From NCBI GenBank assembly GCA_002457055.1, contig NTKT01000003.1, positions 1 to 64,000 of the forward strand: a stretch of DNA of 64,000 bases, given 5' to 3'. This DNA comes from Rhodobacteraceae bacterium MED-G08 (lineage in GTDB: Bacteria > Pseudomonadota > Alphaproteobacteria > Rhodobacterales > Rhodobacteraceae). Positions 1 to 7,175 of this stretch are shown here, one piece after another. Every line of letters begins with the position of its first letter. The stretch's first letter is position 1. Position numbers and translations under genes: made by a program. The notes below the pieces were generated by a model. It saw nothing but the letters and a program-made list of their open reading frames with translations. It did not search any database and had not been told where the DNA came from.

Positions 1-15
1 TTATCTTCAGCGACT

Positions 16-456
16 TTAGTTAGTTTTAAGAAGTGCATTTTGTTTTAGCTCCTTATTCTCTTTCATAAGTTTTATGTGTTCTTTGTGCAGATCTAGGAAG
101 TCCTGCCCATCAAGAACAATCATTGGTCTGTGGTCAGGTTGTTGGAAAGCGAGTGCTGGAATAGTGCCTGTAATGCCTAAAGCACTATCGTGTTGTATTG
201 CCTCTGCATGTAATTTGTAGACATCCCCAAAGCCTCGTGAGCGTTGTTTACATTCAATGTTGAAGGGTATGTATCTCCGAACATTATCGTGAACACGAAT
301 GTCACAGCCGTGAGCACCCATTGGAGCAGACTCAATATATTCACCTAAGTCTGGTATCTCTTCTCCAAGGGTATCAACTATTAATTGCCTGACTTCCTGT
401 TGCGTTTCTTCACCAAGGTCTTTTATCCGTTGGCTTTCTTCAGCATTTTTAATCAT
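16..456 (-). CDS. Phage-type PD-(D/E)XK nuclease-like protein
   Basis: This is a small protein of about 146 residues and not a known housekeeping gene. The central part shows Asp52, then Glu68-Cys-Lys70 (the pattern D-x15-E-x-K), preceded by a Gly-Ala-His-Gly turn. This fits the metal-binding core of PD-(D/E)XK nucleases such as phage Holliday-junction resolvases. The C-terminus is a charged helix with a run of Lys and Glu. The ATG at 456 is used here; a GTG at 465 would add three residues. Either start overlaps the end of the upstream gene, so the two are probably cotranscribed and translationally coupled. With the broken tRNA 5' half at 922-965, the context suggests the edge of an integrated phage or phage-derived element. 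The fold assignment is inferred from the motif only; nuclease activity is not shown. Confidence 0.6.
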   Translation of the reverse strand: MIKNAEESQRIKDLGEETQQEVRQLIVDTLGEEIPDLGEYIESAPMGAHGCDIRVHDNVRRYIPFNIECKQRSRGFGDVYKLHAEAIQHDSALGITGTIPALAFQQPDHRPMIVLDGQDFLDLHKEHIKLMKENKELKQNALLKTN

Positions 457-634
457 GCCTAACACCAGTGTCCGGCATATCTAAGTCCATCTCTAATTGT
501 GAAAAGAACGTATCACCCATATCCTTTTGTGCTTGGCGCATTTGGCGTTGGGTGGTGCTAGAATAATATAAGTCGGGCTGTGTTTTCCTGAGCTTCTCGT
601 AAGACTCAAATGTAGTATAAGCATAGTTGCGCAT
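449..634 (-). CDS. Small phage-associated hypothetical protein
   Basis: This 61-residue protein is rich in charged and Gln residues, starts Met-Arg-Asn-Tyr-Ala, and has no signal peptide or membrane segment. I do not recognise a family. An AAGGAA ribosome-binding site lies seven bases before the ATG. The stop codon overlaps the start of the next leftward gene, a nuclease-like protein, which supports a real two-gene unit. A good leftward promoter (767-794) lies about 130 bases upstream. It is most likely a small gene of the same phage-like element. Confidence 0.5.
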   Translation of the reverse strand: MRNYAYTTFESYEKLRKTQPDLYYSSTTQRQMRQAQKDMGDTFFSQLEMDLDMPDTGVRHD

Positions 635-766
635 AAGGTAATTCCTTTTAAAAATGTTGGAAAAACTCGTAACTACGCAAAAGCTGCTTCTCTAGAGTCC
701 TACTTTGCATCGTCAGTTTCAGATCAAACTAAGGCACTTCCGTCCTATCATCATTTGATACACATA

Positions 767-794
767 GTTATATGGATGGAGAGCAAATAGTCAA
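767..794 (-). promoter_or_regulatory. Sigma-70-type promoter for the phage-like genes
   Basis: Read leftward, TTGACT (789-794) and TATAAC (767-772) are separated by 16 bases. This is close to the consensus -35 and -10 elements. It points at the two-gene phage-like unit that begins at 634 and would give a 5' leader of about 125 bases. Two palindromic sites (812-823 and 835-846) sit just upstream. Confidence 0.55.
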
Positions 795-811
795 CAACTT
801 TCTGGCTGTAT

Positions 812-846
812 ATGGTACACCATTAATGTTTTTTACGGTACACCGT
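812..846. promoter_or_regulatory. Tandem palindromic sites, probable paired operators
   Basis: Two related 12-bp dyads are seen: ATGGTACACCAT at 812-823 and ACGGTACACCGT at 835-846. Both have perfect 5-base arms around a central AC, share the core GGTACACC, and lie 23 bp centre to centre, about two helical turns. They lie upstream of the leftward promoter at roughly -58 and -81. Compensating changes in both arms (T/A in one, C/G in the other) indicate selection for symmetry. They may bind a dimeric phage regulator or be integrase/excisionase arm sites; the protein is unknown. Confidence 0.5.
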
Positions 847-921
847 TTTATATTATTGATTTTCTATATTACTTTATAACCCACTATGTATGCTTTTAAA
901 TAGACTTTGTATTTAGTGGAA

Positions 922-965
922 GCTCCTTAGGAGGGGGCTGCTCTATCCAGTTGAGCCACGGGGCC
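922..965 (-). pseudogene. 5' half of tRNA-Arg(CCT); phage attachment junction
   Basis: On the minus strand the first 44 bases of a tRNA are recognisable: acceptor strand GGCCCCG, TG, a D-arm with GCTC/GAGC stem, anticodon stem GCCCC, and loop CTCCTAA with anticodon CCT (931-929). The 3' anticodon strand GGAGC has one mismatch. After that all tRNA similarity stops: no variable loop, T-arm or acceptor 3' strand follows in the next 900 bases. Many phages integrate at tRNA anticodon loops. The sharp break here, facing phage-like genes, is best read as one end of an integrated element. The gene cannot make a tRNA as it stands. Confidence 0.7.
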
Positions 966-1185
966 TTTGGTAAGGTATAAATACAAGAAGCTTCGGTCAC
1001 AATAGCAGTTAGGTTTGTGCTTCGTTCCAAGGATTATAGGATTCTGGTAAATTTAGCAGAGTTTGTCTATCTAAATAATCCCACAATAAATAATTAGATC
1101 CTCATTTTACTTTGACTTGTAATGTTTGATCTGTTTGATCTACAACTAAACTATAAAGACAATCTCACAAATAAAAGGACAAGAT
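966..1185. other. Intergenic region upstream of the LacI-family gene
   Basis: No gene is seen here. It contains a tandem 9-bp repeat, TGTTTGATC twice (1123-1131 and 1132-1140), and a TTGACT at about 1112. No convincing -10 partner and no LacI-type palindrome was seen, so autoregulation of the downstream repressor is not supported. Together with 635-921, which holds the phage promoter and operators, this makes up the only gene-poor stretch longer than 300 bases in the window. Confidence 0.4.
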
Positions 1186-2217
1186 TTGGCATCAACGAGC
1201 AAGCGCCCACTTACGCTAAGGGATGTTTCAGAAGCTTCAGGTGTTTCAGAAATGACCGTTAGTCGAGTATTAAGAGGAAGAGGCGACGTTTCTCAAACTA
1301 CGCGAGATCGAGTTCTACAAGCTGCAAAGGATTTGGGTTACGTACCAAATAAAATAGCCGGAGCACTGGCAAGCCAGCGTGTAAATCTGGTAGCCGTAAT
1401 TATTCCAAGTATGTCAAATATGGTATTTCCCGAAGTTATGATGGGAATAAACTCTGTTTTGGAAAATACCGATCTACAACCTGTAGTGGGAATTACAGAT
1501 TATATTCCTGAAAAGGAAGAAACAGTCCTATATCAAATGTTATCATGGAGACCCGCGGGAATAATTATTGCTGGGTTGGAACACTCGGAGACATCACGTT
1601 TGATGCTTAAGAACTCAGGAATACCCGTTGTTGAAATTATGGATGTTGACGGTGATCCTATCGATGGAATGGTTGGGATATCACACCGGCGAGCGGGTAG
1701 ATTAATGGCTCAGGAAATAATTACATCCGGATACAAAAAAATCGGTTTTTTGGGTACAAAGATGCCACTAGACCATAGAGCACAAAAGCGCTTCGAAGGT
1801 TTATCCGATGCACTCAAGGCTAATAACATGGAAATAGTTGGAACAGAGTTTTATTCGGGGGGTTCCGCTCTTGCAAAAGGTCGAGATCTAACTGAGTTAA
1901 TCTTGAACAAACATAGTGATTTAGACTTTATTTATTACTCAAATGACATGATTGGCGCAGGGGGGTTACTTCATTTACTAGATTGTGGGAAAAATATTCC
2001 GGAAGAAATAGGTTTGGCAGGTTTTAATGGTGTAGAATTATTGGACGGATTACCTATGAAGCTCGCTACAATGGATGCATGTCGTTATGAAATTGGGCAA
2101 AAAGCTGCTGAAATTATTGCGGCAAGACTTTCCGAGACTGCTACTGCTGAGGGCCAAATAATTGAGTTAGAACCAAATTTTAATCGTGGCGAAACAATAC
2201 GCAGGAACAAAAATTGA
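1186..2217 (+). CDS. LacI-family transcriptional regulator, GntR-like
   Basis: This is a repressor of the LacI/GalR family, 343 residues. An N-terminal helix-turn-helix (residues about 10-32, with the recognition segment Met-Thr-Val-Ser-Arg) is followed by a hinge and a periplasmic-binding-protein-like sensor domain (about 62-335). The sensor domain resembles that of the E. coli gluconate repressor GntR, including Met-Leu-Ser-Trp and Gly-Ile-Pro-Val-Val-Glu segments. The start is a TTG at 1186, with an AAGGAC ribosome-binding site five bases upstream. No sugar-uptake or catabolic gene lies beside it, so its targets must be elsewhere. A GntR-type palindrome upstream of pyk (20925-20940) is one candidate. 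The effector is unknown; a sugar acid is an inference from the similarity. Confidence 0.85.
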   Translation: MASTSKRPLTLRDVSEASGVSEMTVSRVLRGRGDVSQTTRDRVLQAAKDLGYVPNKIAGALASQRVNLVAVIIPSMSNMVFPEVMMGINSVLENTDLQPVVGITDYIPEKEETVLYQMLSWRPAGIIIAGLEHSETSRLMLKNSGIPVVEIMDVDGDPIDGMVGISHRRAGRLMAQEIITSGYKKIGFLGTKMPLDHRAQKRFEGLSDALKANNMEIVGTEFYSGGSALAKGRDLTELILNKHSDLDFIYYSNDMIGAGGLLHLLDCGKNIPEEIGLAGFNGVELLDGLPMKLATMDACRYEIGQKAAEIIAARLSETATAEGQIIELEPNFNRGETIRRNKN

Positions 2218-2220
2218 ATA

Positions 2221-2239
2221 TCAGAAATTTATTTTCTGA
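2221..2239 (+). terminator. Weak hairpin after the LacI-family gene
   Basis: A 7-bp inverted repeat (TCAGAAA / TTTCTGA, loop of 5) starts three bases after the repressor stop. No strong T-run follows, so it is only a possible transcript end. Confidence 0.3.
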
Positions 2240-2255
2240 AACTAAATTATATTTA

Positions 2256-2420
2256 TTAAGCTTGAAGGCGGGAAATTTCTTCTTTGATTTTTAATTTCCG
2301 CTTCTTCATCTCCGTAACATGTAGATCATCAGTAGCTAAGCCTCTTTGGGCCTCTTCTATTTCTTCTGAAAGTTCTTGATGTTTTTTACGAAGGGTGAGG
2401 ACATGGGAAGAAACTGTCAT
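2256..2420 (-). CDS. YdcH/DUF465-family small protein
   Basis: A 54-residue, highly charged helical protein. It reads MTVSSHVLTL at the N-terminus and ends in an Arg-Leu-Gln-Ala helix, with heptad-like Lys/Glu spacing. Size, His-x-Leu-x-x-Leu start and a Lys-Lys-Arg-Lys-Leu-x-Leu/Ile-Lys-x-Glu/Ile stretch match the YdcH (DUF465) family of small alpha/gammaproteobacterial proteins of unknown function. An AGGAGA ribosome-binding site lies upstream of the ATG. It is downstream of the methyltransferase gene on the same strand, across about 107 bases, and may have its own promoter. Confidence 0.75.
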   Translation of the reverse strand: MTVSSHVLTLRKKHQELSEEIEEAQRGLATDDLHVTEMKKRKLKIKEEISRLQA

Positions 2421-2527
2421 CTATTATCTCCTGTAAAAACTTACCTCTTAAGTTGAGCATATAAATGTCTTCATGTCACCTCCGAACTTTCTTTAAACTA
2501 ATATTTTTAAAGATTTCTTGCATTAAG

Positions 2528-3292
2528 TTAATTATTTTTGATCCAAGAAGTTAATTCCCCTCGGCCACGCAGAATATCTTCGACCTTATTGGTATAATCA
2601 TTGCAATCGGCAAGATGCTTGCCACCCTTGTGCAAACATAAGGGCGATTCTAACCGCAAAGCTGCTTTACCAGATTTTCTCATGTGAATTATTATGAGCT
2701 CAGCATCTCTACCTGCCCTCGGCACAATAGGTGTCAAAACGAAGCTTCCAAAACGAGCGTTTAATAAAGGGAACAGTTTATCAAATCGGTCAACCCGATA
2801 TATTAAATGAGCCCAACCTTTTTGCTTCAGCCGCTGAGCCATCACCAATACCCAATCTGCTAACGGGGTATTTATTATTCGCGAAGTATCGCGCCCTTCG
2901 TTAAGTGATGCAGTTGAGGATAGTCCATCAAAATAGGGAGGATTTGCAATAATATGGTCAAATTGCATCTGCCTCAAAGATTCAGGCAAATTAGCAATAT
3001 TTGTATTTATTATATTTAAATCCAGGGAATTTAATTTTGAATTCTCACTCGCCAAAGCGGCATAGTCACTTTGGATTTCAATCCCATAGATATTCAATCC
3101 AGAAATCCGCTGGGAAAGACACAAACTTGCGACCCCTACTCCACAACCAAGATCAAGTATATCTTCGCCTTCATAGGCATTTACAGATGCTGCTAGCAAG
3201 ACAGGGTCAACACCAGCACGATAACCTCGCAAAGGTTGCTTAATTTTAAGCCTGCCCCCTAAAAACTCATCGATAGAAAAATCATTTACCAT
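2528..3292 (-). CDS. N6-adenine tRNA methyltransferase-like protein (TrmN6/YfiC type)
   Basis: A class I S-adenosylmethionine methyltransferase of 254 residues. The SAM-binding loop Leu-Asp-Leu-Gly-Cys-Gly-Val-Gly is at about 46-53 and the catalytic Asn-Pro-Pro-Tyr motif of amino-methylating enzymes at 117-120. The family includes TrmN6, which methylates A37 of tRNA1(Val); substrate here is inferred from similarity of length and motifs. The ATG at 3292 is preferred; an ATG at 3307 would add five residues. It overlaps the stop of the upstream DUF2007 gene by about 11 bases, so the two are probably one transcript. Confidence 0.75.
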   Translation of the reverse strand: MVNDFSIDEFLGGRLKIKQPLRGYRAGVDPVLLAASVNAYEGEDILDLGCGVGVASLCLSQRISGLNIYGIEIQSDYAALASENSKLNSLDLNIINTNIANLPESLRQMQFDHIIANPPYFDGLSSTASLNEGRDTSRIINTPLADWVLVMAQRLKQKGWAHLIYRVDRFDKLFPLLNARFGSFVLTPIVPRAGRDAELIIIHMRKSGKAALRLESPLCLHKGGKHLADCNDYTNKVEDILRGRGELTSWIKNN

Positions 3293-3500
3293 TAGAAAAA
3301 TCTGCATCTACACCATTCGAAATAAGGGCATCCAGCGCCGCGTCAAATTCTTGATCAACTACCAGAAGTCGGCGTGGAAGAACTCCATATAAATTGCTTA
3401 TATTTACGTCCGCTTCAAAGCTAGTTATACCAACGCTGTCTAATACTGTCTTGGCATAAAGTATGACGGTCGGATCCTGTGTTCGCAGTAGCTCTTTCAT
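3282..3500 (-). CDS. DUF2007 small protein
   Basis: A 72-residue protein matching the DUF2007 (putative signal-transducing) family by size and content: a beta-alpha-beta pattern starting with Met-Lys-Glu-Leu and a Pro-Arg-Arg-Leu-Leu-Val segment, typical of PII-like or ferredoxin-like small folds. Its biochemical role is not established. It is divergent from the polyprenyl synthetase gene and precedes the tRNA-methyltransferase-like gene with an overlap. This arrangement, next to ispB, is common in Rhodobacteraceae as far as I know. Confidence 0.65.
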   Translation of the reverse strand: MKELLRTQDPTVILYAKTVLDSVGITSFEADVNISNLYGVLPRRLLVVDQEFDAALDALISNGVDADFSNGK

Positions 3501-3553
3501 TGGACAATAGTAGAAATAAAATTAAGTTATGTCGAGTTTACACTGAGGATAAA

Positions 3554-4555
3554 ATGGCGTCAGACCAAAACAATCAAAAGCCGCACGATTTGCTTTCTGA
3601 ACTTCTAAAGAAAGAGCTAGATGCAGTAGATAAATTAATTCATGAGCGGATGATATCTGAGTATGCACCTCGAATACCGGAGATAGCATCACACTTGATA
3701 AACGCAGGCGGTAAAAAGTTAAGACCGTTATTGACCTTAGCATCAGCAAAAATGTGTGGATATGAAGGGCAATATCATATTCACTTAGCTTCAATTGTAG
3801 AATTTATTCACACTGCAACTCTTCTTCACGATGACGTCGTAGACGAAAGTAAAAAACGCCGGGGCAAACCTTCCGCTAATCTTTTATGGGATAATAAATC
3901 TTCTGTTCTAGTCGGGGATTACTTGTTCTCTAGATCCTTTCAACTAATGGTTGAGACGGGATCATTGGAGGTTCTAAATATTTTAGCAAATGCATCTGCT
4001 ACTATAGCAGAAGGTGAGGTTCTGCAGCTAACTGTTTCGCGGGATATTAGTACCGATGAAGGAATTTACTTAAAAGTTATACGTGGCAAAACAGCAGCAC
4101 TGTTTTCTGCCGCCACACAGGTTGGAGCTGTAATTTCTGGGTCTGAGGAACCAATAATCAATGCTCTTTATAAGTACGGGGATGCACTAGGAGTTGCATT
4201 TCAAATAGTTGATGATCTTTTAGATGTCGCTGGTGATAGTAAAATAATCGGCAAAAATAATGGCGATGATTTTCGCGAACGCAAGCTAACTCTACCTTTT
4301 ATTAAAGCCATTTCATCTTGTAATCAAAACGAAAAAGACTTCTGGAAGCGAACCATTGAGAAAGGCGATCAGACATCTGAAGACTTCAATAAAGCACTCG
4401 AATTAATGCAAAAATATGAAGCAATAGAAAGAACGAGATTGGATGCCCTAAAATGGGCGAAAACAGCAAAGAATTCTTTGGATGCCGTTCCTGATAATGA
4501 TATAAAAATAATACTAACAAATTTAGCAGATTACGTTGTAGATCGCGTCAAATAA
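3554..4555 (+). CDS. ispB: Polyprenyl diphosphate synthase (ubiquinone side chain)
   Basis: A trans-isoprenyl diphosphate synthase of 333 residues that elongates farnesyl diphosphate to the long side chain of ubiquinone (probably decaprenyl in alphaproteobacteria; chain length cannot be read from the sequence). The first Asp-rich motif, Asp-Asp-Val-Val-Asp, is at 93-97, followed by Arg-Arg-Gly-Lys. The second, Val-Asp-Asp-Leu-Leu-Asp, lies at about 220-226. The ATG at 3554 is chosen because GAGGA precedes it by four bases; an in-frame start at 3479 would add an unlikely 25-residue extension. Its stop overlaps the stop of the convergent ispE by eight bases. Confidence 0.9.
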   Translation: MASDQNNQKPHDLLSELLKKELDAVDKLIHERMISEYAPRIPEIASHLINAGGKKLRPLLTLASAKMCGYEGQYHIHLASIVEFIHTATLLHDDVVDESKKRRGKPSANLLWDNKSSVLVGDYLFSRSFQLMVETGSLEVLNILANASATIAEGEVLQLTVSRDISTDEGIYLKVIRGKTAALFSAATQVGAVISGSEEPIINALYKYGDALGVAFQIVDDLLDVAGDSKIIGKNNGDDFRERKLTLPFIKAISSCNQNEKDFWKRTIEKGDQTSEDFNKALELMQKYEAIERTRLDALKWAKTAKNSLDAVPDNDIKIILTNLADYVVDRVK

Positions 4556-5381
4556 GTTGACCTTTTTCACACCAGAAAGATGGACAATCTTTTCTAATTT
4601 TATCTTTTGCATCCTGCAATAGGTCAAAATTTTCGAACAAGGCAAAACATGTAGCCCCTGAACCAGACATTCTAACCACCTTAGCACCATCGCAAGTAAC
4701 AAGTTTATCCAGAATGAATCTAATTTCTGGAACTAGATTTATCGCAGAAGAAGTGAGATCATTTCGCATTGAGTTAATCCAATCAAACCATAAATTGAGC
4801 TTATCTTCCATGAAAGTATGCGACTTAACTCCAGAGTTGTTTTTCTTTTTGACAGCGTTGAATACCTCGGATGTCGAAAGGGCTTTTCGAGGATTAACTA
4901 ATAGAATTCCAACGTTTGGAGCAGGAGATAAATTTATAATCTTTTCGCCGACACCCATCATTCGAACAATTCCTTTATGCATACAAACTGGCACGTCAGC
5001 ACCCAATGAGATTAGTTTGTTTATTGGAGGTTTTGGCTCATCATAAACTTTAGAAATTAGCCGAACTGTTGCAGCAGCATCTGCAGAACCGCCGCCAATA
5101 CCTGATGCCACTGGAATGTTTTTTTCTAACGTTATCTGAGGAAGTCTTACATTACCGAATATTTCAACCGCTTTGAAAACTAAATTGTGATTGGAACTAG
5201 GGAGATCTTTTGCGAAGGGTCCCTCGACAATTAACCCACTTGATCCTCCTGGTGTCATGCGTAAAGTATCACCAACATTTACAAAAGAAACGATACTATC
5301 AAGCAAATGGTAGCCATCACTTTTTTGCCCTACAAGGTGCAGTGACAAATTAATTTTTGCTGGAGCAAATTCATTTATCAT
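4548..5381 (-). CDS. ispE: 4-diphosphocytidyl-2-C-methyl-D-erythritol kinase
   Basis: A 277-residue GHMP-family kinase that phosphorylates CDP-methylerythritol at O-2, the fourth step of the MEP isoprenoid pathway. Visible are Ala-Lys-Ile-Asn-Leu near the N-terminus, the ATP-binding Gly-Ile-Gly-Gly-Gly-Ser-Ala-Asp segment at about 94-101, and the C-terminal Met-Ser-Gly-Ser-Gly-Ala-Thr-Cys-Phe motif. It overlaps the upstream TPR-protein gene by 11 bases and converges on ispB, so two isoprenoid genes lie tail to tail. Confidence 0.93.
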   Translation of the reverse strand: MINEFAPAKINLSLHLVGQKSDGYHLLDSIVSFVNVGDTLRMTPGGSSGLIVEGPFAKDLPSSNHNLVFKAVEIFGNVRLPQITLEKNIPVASGIGGGSADAAATVRLISKVYDEPKPPINKLISLGADVPVCMHKGIVRMMGVGEKIINLSPAPNVGILLVNPRKALSTSEVFNAVKKKNNSGVKSHTFMEDKLNLWFDWINSMRNDLTSSAINLVPEIRFILDKLVTCDGAKVVRMSGSGATCFALFENFDLLQDAKDKIRKDCPSFWCEKGQLI

Positions 5382-7074
5382 TAGTGTATAAATCAGATGT
5401 TGGCTTTAAACCTTCATTTACAAGAACCCTGTCGAGACCAATCCGTAATTTTTCTCTTATTCTAGTTGCATCCTTTAGCTCAGGATCGAAGGATAATGCC
5501 CGTCTCCACTGGAATTTTGCCTCCAGTTGCCTACCCACTGCCCAGTACAAATCACCAAGATGATCCGTAACAATTGGGTCCACAGGCATTAACTCAGCGG
5601 CCTTTTCCATATGTGGAATTGCAGTCTCATACTTACCTAATTTAAAAAGGCCCCATGCTAAGCTATCCACTATGTAACCACTTTCCGGCTGTAAGCTGAC
5701 CGCTTTTTCTATCATTGTCATTGCTTCATCAAGCTTTTCACCTCTATCAATTAAAGAGTACCCTAAATAGTTTAGGACATTTGCCTGATCTGGATTAATA
5801 GTGAGAGCGTTCCTAAAATCCGCTTCTGCTTTATCCCATTCCTGCAATCTTTCATGTGTTATACCTCGAGCATACAAAACGAGCCAGGAAACATTATTAT
5901 TTTCTCTATATATATCAACGGCTCTGTCATATGCTATTTTTGCTTCGCTATAGCGTTCTTCCCGTCGCAGAAAGTCGCCCAAAGAATTATGAACAATGCC
6001 ACTATCTGAAAACTCTCTAGATAAATAATATAAAACCTCAAGAGCAGCTTCAGTCTTTCCTCCATCACGAAGTGCGCCAACACGACCCAACTCCGAACTT
6101 AAAAAATAAGAGCTTGATAGAGAAATTTTTGCATACTCTGCTACTGCCATATCATATTGTCCCATTTGCTCCAACAAATCAGCAGCTAACAATATAGCCT
6201 TCTGACTATTCTCGTTGAGGTACTGGGCGAGGCGAACATATAAAAGTGCAGTATTTGGATCTGCATCGTCTTTAAGAATGTCAGCGATTGCATAAAAGGC
6301 GTATGCAATACCTGCTTCAAGTGACAGACTTTCTTCAATAGCATAAGCATTTGGATGATCTTCAACTTGCATACGCAAATTTGCTGCGTCAGAATTTACC
6401 CCATCACCAAAAATCTTCGAAAAGTACTCAGTAGCTTCCTCTTTATTATCCAGTTTTAAGAGCAGTTGGACTTTCAATGCTCGCGTATCGATAGAGATTC
6501 GGTTTGAGTTTTTTTCTAAGTTCTCAATAGTATTTAATGCACTTTCATATCGTCCATAGGCAGCCAGCATTGATGCTTTCTGCATTTGAGAAAACTGAGC
6601 AAGCGAGGAACCTTTACCTATCTCATCAAAAATAGTTTCTGCATCTTCAAAATTGCCCTGATCAGCAAAAGCCCACCCGGTTACTATTTTGTCCAATAGC
6701 GGATTTATCCCTTGCTCATTCTCAATCTGTTGTTTTGCATTATCAAAATCCCGATTACGTAATTGGATTGCGATCTTTACCATGTTTGATAGTTGGGTTT
6801 GAACGCCTAGTAAGTCTAAGTTATCTGAGGAAATCTTTGCTGCACCAATATCCCCTAGTGACACTTGTACACTAATTAGACCATTTAATAGCTCCGGGTT
6901 TTCAATGTCATCTTCAATAGCTCTCGATAAATATGTTGAAGCTGCATCGAAGTCTTTTGTAGAAAGTGCATGGCGCCCTGCTAAATATCCTCCAAAACTA
7001 ATTTCTGCTCTAACCATGCCAGCTATACTTAAAATGATAAGTAGGAAAATAGAATGAGGTAAAAATTTCAACAT
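5371..7074 (-). CDS. Exported TPR-repeat protein
   Basis: A 567-residue protein with an N-terminal signal peptide (Leu/Ile-rich, ending near Val-Arg-Ala) and many tetratricopeptide repeats across the rest, clearest in the C-terminal third, with Leu-Gly-Tyr, Ala-x-Ala-Asp-Phe-x-x-Ala-Leu and Pro-Asp-Gln-Ala repeat signatures. TPR arrays are protein-protein scaffolds; the partner is not known. It is probably periplasmic or attached to the outer membrane. The gene is cotranscribed with ispE, overlapping by 11 bases. The same TPR-ispE order recurs in Rhodobacterales, which suggests conserved linkage but not a shared function. Confidence 0.8.
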   Translation of the reverse strand: MLKFLPHSIFLLIILSIAGMVRAEISFGGYLAGRHALSTKDFDAASTYLSRAIEDDIENPELLNGLISVQVSLGDIGAAKISSDNLDLLGVQTQLSNMVKIAIQLRNRDFDNAKQQIENEQGINPLLDKIVTGWAFADQGNFEDAETIFDEIGKGSSLAQFSQMQKASMLAAYGRYESALNTIENLEKNSNRISIDTRALKVQLLLKLDNKEEATEYFSKIFGDGVNSDAANLRMQVEDHPNAYAIEESLSLEAGIAYAFYAIADILKDDADPNTALLYVRLAQYLNENSQKAILLAADLLEQMGQYDMAVAEYAKISLSSSYFLSSELGRVGALRDGGKTEAALEVLYYLSREFSDSGIVHNSLGDFLRREERYSEAKIAYDRAVDIYRENNNVSWLVLYARGITHERLQEWDKAEADFRNALTINPDQANVLNYLGYSLIDRGEKLDEAMTMIEKAVSLQPESGYIVDSLAWGLFKLGKYETAIPHMEKAAELMPVDPIVTDHLGDLYWAVGRQLEAKFQWRRALSFDPELKDATRIREKLRIGLDRVLVNEGLKPTSDLYTNDK

Positions 7075-7175
7075 TTTTGCTTTTTAGTTATTTTTTCAAA
7101 AATTTTACAGCAGTTTTTACTGAAAATTAGTGAATTTGCATCGTAGGTTATGTACTCACCAGTAAAGCTCGTAGT

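Noticed and set aside
635..965. Group I intron splitting tRNA-Arg(CCT), as known in Agrobacterium
   Set aside because: No T-arm or acceptor 3' strand appears in the 900 bases after the break, and protein-coding genes with good ribosome-binding sites fill the space beyond 634.
1123..1140. Tandem 9-bp repeat TGTTTGATC as a LacI-type operator
   Set aside because: It is a direct repeat without dyad symmetry, which does not fit the symmetric operators of this family.
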